A DNA stretch of 64,000 bases from NCBI RefSeq assembly GCF_947488515.1, contig NZ_CANKZF010000002.1, positions 1,276,294 to 1,340,293 of the forward strand. The letters are read 5' to 3'. Source of the DNA: an uncultured Nocardioides sp. (lineage in GTDB: Bacteria > Actinomycetota > Actinomycetes > Propionibacteriales > Nocardioidaceae). The first letter of the stretch is position 1. Each line of letters opens with the position of its first letter. The translations under genes and the position numbers were made by a program. Of the stretch, positions 18,922 to 30,816 are shown in pieces. Under the pieces are notes generated by a model. It was not told the origin of the DNA. It made no database searches and was given only the letters and a program-made list of their open reading frames with translations.

Positions 18922-19706
18922 GCATCACCCAGCCTGTGGCGGCAGAGGGCGGTTCGGGCTTCCACCCCCCGGGCCCCGGGAGCTTCGAGCTGCCTCCGAT
19001 CTTCGGTGACGTCACCAAGCCGATGGTGCTGCTCACCCTGTCGGCCGTGCTGATCTTCGGCTTCTTCTACCTCGCCGCGCGCAACGCCTCGCTGGTGCCG
19101 GGTCGGCTCCAGTTCGCAGGCGAGATGGTCTACGGCTTCGTGCGCAACAACGTGGCCCGCGACAACATCGGGTCCGAGCACTACATGAAGTTCGTGCCCT
19201 ACCTGTTCACGTTGTTCACCTTCATCCTGGTGAACAACTACTACGGCCTGGTCCCGTTCCTGCAGTTCCCGAGCTTCTCGCGCATCGGCTTCATCGTCCC
19301 GATGGCCCTGCTCACGTGGCTGGTCTACGTCGGCGCCGGGATCTGGAAGCACGGTCCGCTCGGCTACCTCAAGCACGCCACGATGCCGTCCGGCGTGAAG
19401 GGCCCGATCCTGCTGCTGCTGGTGCCGCTCGAGTTCTTCTCCAACATCATCATCCGGCCCGTCACGCTGACGCTGCGACTCTTCGGCAACATGTTCGCCG
19501 GCCACCTGCTGCTGATCCTGTTCGCCACGGGTGGATGGGCGCTGCTGTCCAGCGGCAACCTGCTCTACGGCGCGGTCGGCATCCTCTCCTTCGGCCTCGG
19601 CATCGGCGTCAGCTTCCTCGAGATGCTGGTCATGTTCCTGCAGGCCTACGTCTTCACCCTCCTGACCTCCATGTACATCGGTGAAGCGCTCGCCGACGAG
19701 CACTGA
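18918..19706 (+). CDS. atpB: ATP synthase F0 subunit a
   Basis: 262 residues, about six membrane helices; forms the proton half-channels against the c ring. The essential Arg is in the conserved [13 protein letters not shown] helix, and the last helix has [22 protein letters not shown] 18918 overlaps the AtpZ stop and has GAGGAG upstream. A 68-bp gap follows before atpE. Confidence 0.96.
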   Translation: MSITQPVAAEGGSGFHPPGPGSFELPPIFGDVTKPMVLLTLSAVLIFGFFYLAARNASLVPGRLQFAGEMVYGFVRNNVARDNIGSEHYMKFVPYLFTLFTFILVNNYYGLVPFLQFPSFSRIGFIVPMALLTWLVYVGAGIWKHGPLGYLKHATMPSGVKGPILLLLVPLEFFSNIIIRPVTLTLRLFGNMFAGHLLLILFATGGWALLSSGNLLYGAVGILSFGLGIGVSFLEMLVMFLQAYVFTLLTSMYIGEALADEH

Positions 19707-19774
19707 TCCGCACCACCCCACAAGTTTCGCCAAACAGCGGCGCGAGAGACGCGTCGCCGACGAAAGGAAAAGCC

Positions 19775-19984
19775 GTGGAAGGCTCCATCAACCTGGTCGG
19801 TCTCGGCCTGTCCGCCATCGGTCCCGGCGTAGGCATCGGCCTGATCTTCGCCGCGTTCATCTCCGGTGTCGCCCGCCAGCCCGAGGCCCAGAGCCGTCTG
19901 CAGTCGATCGCCATCCTTGGCTTCGTTCTTGCCGAGGCGCTCTTCATCATCACCGTCGCGCTCGCGTTCGTCCTGCCTCTCTGA
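19775..19984 (+). CDS. atpE: ATP synthase F0 subunit c
   Basis: 69 residues, hairpin of two membrane helices. Helix 1 carries GPGVGIGL, the polar loop is VARQPEAQ, and the ion-carrying carboxylate is E54 in LAEALFI. Helix 1 lacks the Gln typical of sodium rings, so this is probably a proton ring. GTG 19775 has AAGGA upstream. Confidence 0.97.
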   Translation: MEGSINLVGLGLSAIGPGVGIGLIFAAFISGVARQPEAQSRLQSIAILGFVLAEALFIITVALAFVLPL

Positions 19985-20006
19985 CGACCGCCGCACCCAG
20001 CTCTAG

Positions 20007-20584
<578 letters not shown>

Positions 20585-20585
<1 letters not shown>

Positions 20586-21379
20586 TGATGCGAGGAGCGT
20601 CTGCCGACGCCTACGCCGCAGCCGCCGAGGCCCTTCCGGGCTCCGGCGACCTCGGCAAGGTGGCTCAGGACCTGTTCGGGGTCGCGGACCTGGTCCGCTC
20701 CGAGCCGGGCCTGCGGCGCGTCGCCACGGACGCGTCGGTGCCCGGTGAGGCCAAGGCGGAGCTGCTCCGCGGCGTGCTGACCGGGAAGGTCTCGACCGAG
20801 GCCCTCGACGTGGTGAGCGCGGCGGTCTCCCAGCGCTGGAGCGCCGGGCGCGACCTGCCCGACGCCCTGGAGGAGCTGGGAGTCGTGGCCGCTGTTCGCT
20901 CGACCGGCAGCGACGTCACCCGCCTCGAGGACGAGATCTTCGCTGTGGGACGGCTCGTGCAGGCCAACCCGGAGCTGCGCGACGCGCTCTCCGACCCTGC
21001 TCGCAGCCGCGACGACAAGTCGGCCCTCATCAGCGGCCTGCTGGGCGACAAGGTCCTTCCCGCGACCATCGCCCTCGTGCAGCAGTCGCTCTCGGGCAGC
21101 CACCGCACGGTCACCGTGGCCCTCGCCAGCTACCAGAAGGTGGCCGCCCAGGTCCGTGGGCAGGGCGTGGCGACGGTGCGTGTCGCGCAGCCGCTCGCCC
21201 AGGGCGAGCGCGACCGGCTGGCCGCGGCCCTCGCACGCACCTATGGTCGCGAGGTGCACCTCAACGTCATCGTGGACCCCGACGTCATCGGCGGCATCCG
21301 TGTCGAGGTCGGCGACGACGTCATCGACGGCACCGTCTCCACCCGCCTCGACGAGGCCGGGCGCAAGCTCGCCGGCTGA
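20585..21379 (+). CDS. atpH: ATP synthase F1 subunit delta
   Basis: 264 residues, longer than the roughly 180 of E. coli delta, as is usual in Streptomyces-type actinobacteria. The N-terminal helical domain and the C-terminal VDPDVIGGIRVEVGDDVIDGTV block identify it. It joins the b stalk to the top of the alpha3beta3 head. Starts MMRGASADAY at ATG 20585 (20588 equally possible). Confidence 0.94.
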
Positions 21380-21435
21380 CCCGTGACCGACATCCAAGAA
21401 CTTTTCGAGCAGACCCAGAGAACAGGTGAGATGAA

Positions 21436-23079
21436 ATGACGGAGCTGTCCATCCGTCCGGACGAGATCCGCGACGCTCTTCAGCGCTTCGTGTCGGACTA
21501 CAAGCCCGAGTCGGCCAGCAAGGAAGAGGTCGGGACCGTGGCCGAGGCCGCGGACGGCATCGCCCGTGTCAGCGGCCTTCCCTCCGTGATGGCCAACGAG
21601 CTGCTCGAGTTCGAGGACGGCACGCTCGGCCTCGCGCTGAACCTCGACACCCGCGAGGTCGGCGTCGTGGTCCTGGGCGACTTCGACAAGATCGAGGAGG
21701 GCCAGGTCGTGCGTCGCACGGGCGAGATCCTCTCGGTCCCCGTCGGCGACGGCTACCTCGGCCGCGTGGTCGACCCGCTCGGCACCGCGATCGACGGTCT
21801 CGGCGAGATCACCCCGCTCGAGGGCCGCCGCGCGCTGGAGCTCCAGGCTCCCGGCGTCATGGTGCGCAAGTCGGTGCACGAGCCCCTCGCCACCGGCATC
21901 AAGGCGATCGACGCCCTGACGCCCATCGGCCGGGGCCAGCGCCAGCTGATCATCGGTGACCGCTCGACCGGCAAGACCACGATCGCCATCGACACGATCA
22001 TCAACCAGAAGCAGAACTGGGAGTCCGGCGACCCGGACAAGCAGGTGCGCTGCATCTACGTCGCGATCGGTCAGAAGGGCTCGACCATCGCCGCCGTGCG
22101 TGGCGCCCTCGAGGAGGCCGGCGCGCTCGAGTACACCACCATCGTGGCCTCGCCCGCGTCCGACTCCGCCGGGTTCAAGTACCTCGCCCCCTACACCGGC
22201 TCGGCCATCGGCCAGCACTGGATGTACGACGGCAAGCACGTCCTCATCGTGTTCGACGACCTGACCAAGCAGGCCGAGGCCTACCGCGCCGTGTCGCTGC
22301 TGCTGCGTCGTCCGCCGGGCCGTGAGGCCTACCCCGGCGACGTGTTCTACCTGCACAGCCGGCTCCTCGAGCGCTGCGCGAAGCTCTCCGACGACATGGG
22401 CAAGGGCTCGATGACGGGTCTGCCGATCATCGAGACCAAGGCCAACGACGTCTCGGCGTTCATCCCGACCAACGTCATCTCGATCACCGACGGCCAGATC
22501 TTCCTGCAGTCCGACCTGTTCGCGGCCAACCAGCGCCCCGCCATCGACGTGGGTGTCTCGGTCTCGCGAGTGGGTGGCTCGGCGATGACGAAGGCGATGA
22601 AGTCCGTCACCGGCTCGCTCAAGGTCGACCTGGCGCAGTTCCGCGCCATGGAGGCCTTCGCGATGTTCGCCTCCGACCTCGACGCCGCCTCGCGCCAGCA
22701 GCTGGACCGCGGCCAGCGCCTGATGGCGTTGCTCAAGCAGCCGCAGTACTCGCCGTACCCGGTCGAGGAGATGACGGTCTCGCTGTGGACGGGCACCTCG
22801 GGTCGGCTCGACAACGTGCCGACCGACGACGTGCTGCGCTTCGAGAACGAGTTCCTCGACTACCTGCGTCGCAGCCACGAGGGCATCCTCGCCGGCATCC
22901 GCGAGAGCCTGAAGTTCGAGGACTCGACCGAGGACCAGCTCGCGTCGGCCTACGACTCCTTCCTCGACCAGTTCGAGACTTCCGACGGTCAGAACATCAA
23001 GGCCGGCAAGGAAGAGCACGTCGCTCTCGAGGACGAGGACGTCGAGCAGGAGCAGATCGTCAAGCAGAAGCGGGGCTGA
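21436..23079 (+). CDS. atpA: ATP synthase F1 subunit alpha
   Basis: 547 residues, non-catalytic nucleotide-binding subunit of the F1 head. Beta-barrel, then P-loop [14 protein letters not shown] (about 173), arginine-finger region and [11 protein letters not shown]. The C-terminal end beyond about 510 carries extra acidic residues ([17 protein letters not shown]), an actinobacterial-type extension. ATG 21436 is used; an ATG 5 nt upstream runs into a stop after two codons. Confidence 0.97.
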   Translation: MTELSIRPDEIRDALQRFVSDYKPESASKEEVGTVAEAADGIARVSGLPSVMANELLEFEDGTLGLALNLDTREVGVVVLGDFDKIEEGQVVRRTGEILSVPVGDGYLGRVVDPLGTAIDGLGEITPLEGRRALELQAPGVMVRKSVHEPLATGIKAIDALTPIGRGQRQLIIGDRSTGKTTIAIDTIINQKQNWESGDPDKQVRCIYVAIGQKGSTIAAVRGALEEAGALEYTTIVASPASDSAGFKYLAPYTGSAIGQHWMYDGKHVLIVFDDLTKQAEAYRAVSLLLRRPPGREAYPGDVFYLHSRLLERCAKLSDDMGKGSMTGLPIIETKANDVSAFIPTNVISITDGQIFLQSDLFAANQRPAIDVGVSVSRVGGSAMTKAMKSVTGSLKVDLAQFRAMEAFAMFASDLDAASRQQLDRGQRLMALLKQPQYSPYPVEEMTVSLWTGTSGRLDNVPTDDVLRFENEFLDYLRRSHEGILAGIRESLKFEDSTEDQLASAYDSFLDQFETSDGQNIKAGKEEHVALEDEDVEQEQIVKQKRG

Positions 23080-23083
23080 CGCA

Positions 23084-25469
<2,386 letters not shown>

Positions 25470-25470
<1 letters not shown>

Positions 25471-25874
25471 TGGCCGGGTCGTCCGACAAGGTCCTCCAGG
25501 TCGAGCTGGTCGCTGCCGACCGGCTCGTCTGGTCGGGCCAGGCCACCATGGTCATCGCCCGCACGACCGAGGGCGACGTCGGCATCCTGCCCAACCACGC
25601 TCCGCTGCTGTCGTCGATCATCGAGGGCGTCGTGGACGTGCAGACCGCCGAGGGCGAGACCTGGATCGCGGCCGTCGACGCCGGCTTCCTGTCGGTGGCC
25701 GACAACCGCGTCTCGATCCTGGCCGAACGGGCCGAGATGTCGCACGAGATCGACCTGGAGAAGGCGCGCGAGGAGCTCGAGCGCTGCAAGGCGGCCGGGG
25801 AGAACGACGACGAGGCGCAGGAGAAGCTGCGCCGCGCCGAAGCACGCATCCGCGCCGTGGAGCGGGCCTCCTGA
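25470..25874 (+). CDS. atpC: ATP synthase F1 subunit epsilon
   Basis: 134 residues. The N-terminal beta sandwich (VELVAADRLVWSG to LSVADNRVSILAERAE) is followed by a two-helix C-terminal domain (HEIDLEKAREELERCK), which in this family can inhibit hydrolysis. Last gene of the atp operon; a strong hairpin follows. Confidence 0.95.
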
Positions 25875-25899
25875 CGAGGCCCGAAACTCGACCGCTAGG

Positions 25900-25933
25900 G
25901 TGAGCGCACGAACCGCTGGGTTCGTGCGCTCAC
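25900..25933 (+). terminator. Strong hairpin after atpC
   Basis: Perfect 15-bp inverted arms (GTGAGCGCACGAACC and its complement) around GCTG, 26 nt after the atpC stop. No T tract follows, so it acts by stem strength if at all; it ends shortly before the DUF2550 ribosome-binding site. Confidence 0.65.
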
Positions 25934-25951
25934 TGCGTTCGGAGGGTGTGG

Positions 25952-26395
25952 ATGCCGGTCTGGGAATGGGCGCTCGACATCGTCGGGCTGTGCCTCCTCC
26001 TCGCCCTGCTCTACGGCATCGCCCTCATCGTCCGGCGTCGCCTCCTGGCGCGGCACGGCGGCACGTTCGAGCTGAGCTACCGGGCCCGATCCGAGCACTC
26101 GGGGCGCGGTTGGCTCCTCGGCATCGGCCGCTACTCCGGCCAGTCGCTGGAGTGGTTCCGGATCTTCTCGCTGTCACCGCGTCCCAAGCGGGTGTGGGCG
26201 CGTGACCTGCTCGAGTACGCCGGTCGCCGCTCGCCGGCGGGCGCGGAGGAGATGTCGCTCTACGACGGTCACGTCGTGGCGGCCTGCCGCTACGACGACG
26301 AACCCCTGGAGATCGCGATGAGCGAGGCCTCGCTCACCGGCTTCCAGTCCTGGCTCGAAGCCGGCCCGCCCGGCACCGACTGGAACCGCCGCTAG
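25952..26395 (+). CDS. DUF2550 family membrane protein
   Basis: 147 residues. One N-terminal membrane helix (ALDIVGLCLLLALLYGIALIV) is followed by a basic cytoplasmic domain with RARSEHSGRGWLLGIGRYSG, WFRIFSLSPRPKRVWAR and a closing SWLEAGPPGTDWNRR. The family is confined to actinobacteria and nearly always follows atpC; function unknown. ATG 25952 is chosen over GTG 25946 because GGAGG stands 6 nt upstream. It converges on the LacI gene with adjacent stop codons. Confidence 0.85.
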   Translation: MPVWEWALDIVGLCLLLALLYGIALIVRRRLLARHGGTFELSYRARSEHSGRGWLLGIGRYSGQSLEWFRIFSLSPRPKRVWARDLLEYAGRRSPAGAEEMSLYDGHVVAACRYDDEPLEIAMSEASLTGFQSWLEAGPPGTDWNRR

Positions 26396-27379
26396 TCACA
26401 CCTGCGGCGGCACCGGCCCCGTCGAGCCGCCCACCCGCATCCGGACCGGCAGCAGCACGTCGTCGACGACCTCGCCGGCGATGCGTGACAGGACGGCCCG
26501 CGCGGCCGCCCGTCCCTTCTCGGCCAGTGGCTGCACGACGGTCGTCAGCTCGAGGTCGAGCCACGGCGTCGCGACCCCGTCGAAGCCGGCGACGCTGAGG
26601 TCGTGGGGGACCGCCATCCCGCGACGTCGCGCCTCGAGCACCACCCCCGCGGCCTGCACGTCGCTCTGGCAGACCACCGCCGTCGCCGCGCCGCCGCCGT
26701 CCCACCACGCGCCGACCGCGCGTTGTGCCGCCTCGAGGTCGCTGGCGCACGGCCCGATCACCTCCGCGTCCGGGTGGACGTCCCGCAGCCCGGCCTCGCG
26801 CTCGCGCTGGGGGTGCGACGGGTCGAGGGTGAGCGTCGCGACCCGGCGGTGCCCCAGGTCGTGCAGGTGTCGGGCGACGTCCGCGGCGCCGCGACGGTGC
26901 GCGACGTCGACGTACGTCGCTCCGGGCCAGGCCGGCCCCTCGACGACGACCAGTGGCACGCCGCGGGCCACCAGGTCGTCGTACGGGCCCCAGGTCTCGC
27001 ACCCGCAGATGTCGTAGATGACCGCGTCGAGGGGGAGTCCGGCGTGCTCGTCGCCGTCCGGCATGAGGAGCACGCCGAGCCCCGCGGCGTCGAGGACCTC
27101 GGAGACCGCGTCCAGCATCGGCAGCGCGGCCGGGTCGCGGAAGGCGGTGCTGAGCCGACCCACGGCGACGCCCACGACGCCGCTGCGACCGCGGCGCAGG
27201 TTGCGGGCCAGGGGATTGGGACCGGCGTAGCCCAGGGCTCCGGCGGCGGCCAGCACCCGGTCGCGCGTCTCCGCAGAGACCGGCTTGTTGCCGGAGAAGG
27301 CCAGGGATGCGGTGGAGAGCGACACCCCCGCGGCAGCGGCGACGTCGACCATGGTGGGGGTTCGGGTTGGACCGGACAC
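26396..27379 (-). CDS. LacI/GalR-family transcriptional regulator
   Basis: 327 residues. The N-terminal helix-turn-helix and hinge are TMVDVAAAAGVSLSTASLAF and ETRDRVLAAAGALGY. The periplasmic-binding-like ligand domain follows (VVGVAVGRLSTAF, DLSVAGFDGVATPWLDLELT). GTG 27379 is used. The gene is divergent from the MFS transporter, and two LacI-type palindromes lie in the 66-bp gap, so it probably represses itself and the transporter. The effector is not predictable. Confidence 0.9.
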   Translation of the reverse strand: MSGPTRTPTMVDVAAAAGVSLSTASLAFSGNKPVSAETRDRVLAAAGALGYAGPNPLARNLRRGRSGVVGVAVGRLSTAFRDPAALPMLDAVSEVLDAAGLGVLLMPDGDEHAGLPLDAVIYDICGCETWGPYDDLVARGVPLVVVEGPAWPGATYVDVAHRRGAADVARHLHDLGHRRVATLTLDPSHPQREREAGLRDVHPDAEVIGPCASDLEAAQRAVGAWWDGGGAATAVVCQSDVQAAGVVLEARRRGMAVPHDLSVAGFDGVATPWLDLELTTVVQPLAEKGRAAARAVLSRIAGEVVDDVLLPVRMRVGGSTGPVPPQV

Positions 27380-27396
27380 GTTCCGGACGATAGCAT

Positions 27397-27422
27397 CGAA
27401 ACGATTCGATCGAAACGTTTCG
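27397..27422. promoter_or_regulatory. Two tandem LacI-type operators
   Basis: CGAAACGATTCG (27397-27408) and the perfect palindrome CGAAACGTTTCG (27411-27422), centres 14 bp apart, in the gap between the divergent regulator and transporter. The central CG palindrome is the LacI/GalR hallmark. Confidence 0.75.
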
Positions 27423-27445
27423 CCGTGTACCCGAGGAGCAGCACC

Positions 27446-28618
27446 GTGCCCACCCTGACCGCCGCGCGCAACGCCGTGGGGCTGACGTTCTTCCTCAACG
27501 GGCTGGTCTTCGCCAGCTGGGTCTCCCGCATCCCCGAGGTGCGCTCCAGCTTCGACCTCACCAACGGTCAGCTCGGTCTCGTGCTGCTCGCCATCGCGCT
27601 GGGCTCGGTGCTGGCACTGCCGACGACCGGCGCCGCCATCAACGCCATGGGCACCGTGCGCATCGTCCGCATCGGTGCCGGCGCGGCCACCCTGGGGATG
27701 GTGGCCGCCGCGATCGGCCTGGGCGACCTGCTGCCGCTGACGGTCGTCGGGCTCTTCGTCTACGGGCTCGGCATCGGGGTGTGGGACGTGGCGATGAACG
27801 TCGAGGGTGCCGAGGTCGAGCGCGGCCTGCAGCGCACGATCATGCCGCGCTTCCACGCCGGCTTCAGCGGGGGCACGGTGGTCGGCGCCCTGCTCGGGGT
27901 GCTGCTGATCGAGCTCGGGGTACCGGCCCTGGTCCACCTCGTGGGGATCGTCCTGCTGGCCATCGTGCTGGTGTGGCGCACGTCCCCGTCGTTCCTGCCC
28001 GTGGTGGAGCGCCACGAGGAGCGCGCCCCCTCGGCAGCGCGCGCCTGGCTCGAGCCGCGGACGCTCCTGATCGGCGTCATGGTGCTGGCCCTGGCGATGA
28101 CCGAGGGCACGGCCAACGACTGGCTGGCCGTCGCGCTGGTCGACGGTCACGACGTCTCCCACGCCGTGGGCGTGGCCGGGTTCGCCGTCTTCGTGCTGGC
28201 GATGACTGCGGGCCGCTTCGCCGGGACCGGCCTCATCGACCGGTTCGGCCGCGTGGCGGTGCTGTGGGGCACGATGGCGCTCGCCGGCGCCGGCGTCCTG
28301 CTCATCGTGCTCGCCGAGCAGCCGGCTCTCGTCGTGGTCGGCATCGTGCTGTGGGGAGTGGGCGCCTCGCTCGGCTTCCCGGTCGGCATGAGCGCCGCCG
28401 CCGACGACCCGGTCCGGGCCGCCTCGAGGGTCAGTGTGGTGTCGACCATCGGCTACGCGGCGTTCCTCGCCGGCCCGCCGCTCCTCGGCTTCGTCGGCGA
28501 CGAGGTCGGGACGCTGAAGGCGCTGCTGGTCGTCGCCGTGCTCCTGATGCCCGCGGCGCTGGTCGTGCCGGCGGCCCGCGAGCAGCGCGGGGTCCGGTCC
28601 GGCCAGCCGGTCGGCTAG
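27446..28618 (+). CDS. MFS transporter
   Basis: 390 residues, about 12 membrane helices. Loop signals include RIPEVRSSFDLTNGQLGLVL and, between helices 8 and 9, GRFAGTGLIDRFGR (the MFS motif A-like repeat). The closest style is the fucose-permease/YbjJ type with FLNGLVFASWVSRIP at the start. GTG 27446 has GAGGAG 7 nt upstream; an upstream in-frame GTG (27425) has none. Probably controlled by the adjacent LacI regulator; substrate unknown, perhaps a sugar. Stop shares CTAG with the diguanylate cyclase stop. Confidence 0.85.
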   Translation: MPTLTAARNAVGLTFFLNGLVFASWVSRIPEVRSSFDLTNGQLGLVLLAIALGSVLALPTTGAAINAMGTVRIVRIGAGAATLGMVAAAIGLGDLLPLTVVGLFVYGLGIGVWDVAMNVEGAEVERGLQRTIMPRFHAGFSGGTVVGALLGVLLIELGVPALVHLVGIVLLAIVLVWRTSPSFLPVVERHEERAPSAARAWLEPRTLLIGVMVLALAMTEGTANDWLAVALVDGHDVSHAVGVAGFAVFVLAMTAGRFAGTGLIDRFGRVAVLWGTMALAGAGVLLIVLAEQPALVVVGIVLWGVGASLGFPVGMSAAADDPVRAASRVSVVSTIGYAAFLAGPPLLGFVGDEVGTLKALLVVAVLLMPAALVVPAAREQRGVRSGQPVG

Positions 28619-29595
28619 GCCCGACCGGCCTTCCGCCGACGCTTGTCGGCGTACATCGCGGCGTCTGCCGCGGCCTCGGTCTCGACGATGGTCCCCACGC
28701 GCTCCAGCGTCGCGGCGCCGATGCCGGCCGACAGCCCGGCCCCGGCCAGCTCGGTGCGGATCCGGTCCGCGTAGACGGCGGCCTGCGACGCCGTGGTCTG
28801 GGGACACAGGATCCCGAACTCGTCCCCGCCGAGCCTCGCCACCACGTCGGTCTGCCGGGACGACCCGCGCACGATCCCGGCGGCCCGGCGGAGCATGGCG
28901 TCGCCGGCGGCGTGACCGTCCCGGTCGTTGACCTCCTTGAGGCCGTCGAGGTCGATCATCACGATGCTCGCGTGGTCGCCCAGGCGGTGGTGGCGCGTCT
29001 GCTCGGTCTCGCAGGCACGCAGCCACGAGCGCCGGTTGCGCAGCCCGGTCAGCGCGTCGGTCTCCGACTCCAGGAGGGTCAGCTCGAGGCGACGGGCCAG
29101 CGACACGGCGCGGCCGTCGAGGTTGCGGACCACGCTGAGCAGGTGGCCGAGCAGCTGCAGCTGCGGGCCGAGCTCGGTGAAGGAGTCGGGGCGGGCCTCG
29201 GGGTCGATGCCGCAGATGGTGCCGAAGAGCGTCTCGTCCTGGTTGTAGACCGGGATGCCGACGTAGCTCGTGACCTCCAGCGCACGCGCCGTGCGGTTGG
29301 AGGCGTAGGCCGGGACCCGGGAGATGTCCGGGGCGACGCCCGGAGCTCCGTTGACCCACATCTCGTGGCAGAGGGAGTCCTCCCAGGCAGGTCCGTCACC
29401 GACGCCCAGCCCGAAGTCGTTGTCGGGCGTGACCTCGAGGTAGACCTGACGGCCGTCGATCACGCGCGACACGGTCCAGAACGCCATCGGCACCTGGGCC
29501 TGCAGGTAGTCGAGGACCAGCCGGGAGGCGTCCTCGAAGCTGGTCATCGTGGCGAGCGCCGGCGGCGGCGCAAGGACAGGGCTCTGCGTGGGCAC
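28615..29595 (-). CDS. Diguanylate cyclase with GAF sensor domain
   Basis: 326 residues. A GAF-like domain (about 17-165, with AYASNRTARALEVTSYVGIP and FGTICGIDPEARP) precedes a GGDEF domain. The active-site motif GGDEF is intact at 256-260, and an RxxD inhibitory site (RQTD) lies at 247-250, the standard five residues upstream, so product inhibition by c-di-GMP is expected. The metal-binding DLDGLKEVND segment is also present. GTG 29595 has GAGGAG 4 nt upstream. No membrane helix, so a soluble sensor. Confidence 0.92.
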   Translation of the reverse strand: MPTQSPVLAPPPALATMTSFEDASRLVLDYLQAQVPMAFWTVSRVIDGRQVYLEVTPDNDFGLGVGDGPAWEDSLCHEMWVNGAPGVAPDISRVPAYASNRTARALEVTSYVGIPVYNQDETLFGTICGIDPEARPDSFTELGPQLQLLGHLLSVVRNLDGRAVSLARRLELTLLESETDALTGLRNRRSWLRACETEQTRHHRLGDHASIVMIDLDGLKEVNDRDGHAAGDAMLRRAAGIVRGSSRQTDVVARLGGDEFGILCPQTTASQAAVYADRIRTELAGAGLSAGIGAATLERVGTIVETEAAADAAMYADKRRRKAGRA

Positions 29596-29677
29596 GCGTC
29601 TCCTCGAACGTCGACGGAAGGTCCGAAGTCATTGTCGCCGCATCGGGCTGCCCGCGCAGGCGATGCGACGGAAAGGG

Positions 29678-30250
29678 TCAGCGTTCGCCGCCGGGCACCC
29701 ACAGGACGTCGCCGTTCTCGCGGTTGGCGTGGCGGGCGAGGATGAAGAGCAGGTCCGAGAGGCGGTTGAGGTAGGTGATCGCGAGGGCGTTCATCGTGTC
29801 CTCGTGCTCGGCCCACGCAGCCCACCCGGCCCGCTCGGCACGGCGTACGACGGTGCGCGCGACGTGGAGGTGGGCGGCCGCGGTCGTCCCGCCGTTGAGG
29901 ATGAACGACCGCAGGGCCGGCAGGGCCTCGTTGTAGTGGTCGCACCAGGCCTCGAGCCGGTCGACGTAGTCCTGCTCGATCCGCAGCGGCGGGTACTCCG
30001 GGTCCGCGACGACCGGGGTGCAGAAGTCGGCGCCGACGTCGAAGAGGTCGTTCTGCACACGGGTGAGGACCGCGACGACGTCGTCCTCGAGACCGCCCTG
30101 CGCGAGGGCGACACCGATGTGGGCGTTGCCCTCGTCGACGCACGCGTAGGCCTCGAGGCGCAGGTCGGTCTTCGTGGTCTCGCTCATGTCGCCGAGCCGG
30201 GTGCGGCCGGCATCGCCGGTGCGGGTGTAGATGCGCGTCAGGTTGACCAT
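29678..30250 (-). CDS. Cob(I)alamin adenosyltransferase, PduO type
   Basis: 190 residues. Makes adenosylcobalamin from cob(I)alamin and ATP. The ATP-binding N-terminus TRTGDAGRTRLGD, the RRAERAGW segment and the C-terminal LNRLSDLLFILAR are diagnostic of PduO-type enzymes. ATG 30250 lies 6 nt after a TAGGCT box, a leaderless arrangement. The neighbouring ethylmalonyl-CoA mutase needs the product, and meaB is further along. Confidence 0.93.
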   Translation of the reverse strand: MVNLTRIYTRTGDAGRTRLGDMSETTKTDLRLEAYACVDEGNAHIGVALAQGGLEDDVVAVLTRVQNDLFDVGADFCTPVVADPEYPPLRIEQDYVDRLEAWCDHYNEALPALRSFILNGGTTAAAHLHVARTVVRRAERAGWAAWAEHEDTMNALAITYLNRLSDLLFILARHANRENGDVLWVPGGER

Positions 30251-30256
30251 GCAGCG

Positions 30257-30262
30257 AGCCTA
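30257..30262 (-). promoter_or_regulatory. -10 element of a leaderless promoter (adenosyltransferase)
   Basis: TAGGCT on the minus strand, 6 nt before ATG 30250. Confidence 0.5.
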
Positions 30263-30407
30263 GTCGCGCCCGGGTCCGACGACGCGGGTCCGGGGGACGC
30301 GCCGAAAAGGTGAGGCATCGAAGCAACCGAACGCGGTACAACTACGTCAGGAACAGTGACAGCAGTCACGGTCGGGCGTCGGGGGACGCCGGTGAGGAGC
30401 ACACCGG

Positions 30408-30728
30408 ATGGACATCGTCTCGGACATCGTCGCGAACGGGCACGTGATCGCGCTGCACGGGGACTTCGACGTGCGCAGCACGTGGGAGGTCCGCAACGCC
30501 ATCTACGAGTGCATCGACGTCCACGACGACGACGTCGTCATCGACATGACCGACGTCTCCGCGATCGACGCGACCGCCCTGCGCCTGCTCGCCGTCGCCA
30601 CCCGTCACGCGTGGCTGGCCGGCCGCCACCTGACCGTCCGCAACCCCGGCCCGGCCGTGCGCCGGATGGCGCACCTGACCCGGCTCGCCCACGCCATCGA
30701 GGTCGAGCGGGTCGCCGCGACCGCCTGA
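30408..30728 (+). CDS. STAS-domain protein (anti-sigma factor antagonist-like)
   Basis: 106 residues, a single STAS domain with the pattern VIDMTDVSAIDATALRLLAVA. In SpoIIAA-type antagonists a Ser in this loop is phosphorylated by a partner kinase; here the loop is IDATALRLL, with Thr as the only candidate. ATG 30408 has GAGGAG 8 nt upstream. No anti-sigma kinase is adjacent, so the partner is elsewhere. Confidence 0.8.
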   Translation: MDIVSDIVANGHVIALHGDFDVRSTWEVRNAIYECIDVHDDDVVIDMTDVSAIDATALRLLAVATRHAWLAGRHLTVRNPGPAVRRMAHLTRLAHAIEVERVAATA

Positions 30729-30803
30729 GCGTAGCTGCAGGCCGCCTCGGGTTGAGGCATCCGTCACACGTCCGACCCGGTGACTGGCGGGTAACCGTCG
30801 TCC

Positions 30804-30809
30804 TACCCT
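30804..30809 (+). promoter_or_regulatory. -10 element of a leaderless promoter (ethylmalonyl-CoA mutase)
   Basis: TACCCT, 7 nt before ATG 30817, with a -35-like GTGACT 18 bp upstream (30780-30785). Confidence 0.5.
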
Positions 30810-30816
30810 GTCGAGC

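Noticed and set aside
26396..29359. Single 987-codon minus frame across LacI, MFS and cyclase genes
   Set aside because: Only the LacI part (26396-27379) is real. The rest is antisense to a well-supported transporter and out of frame with the cyclase.
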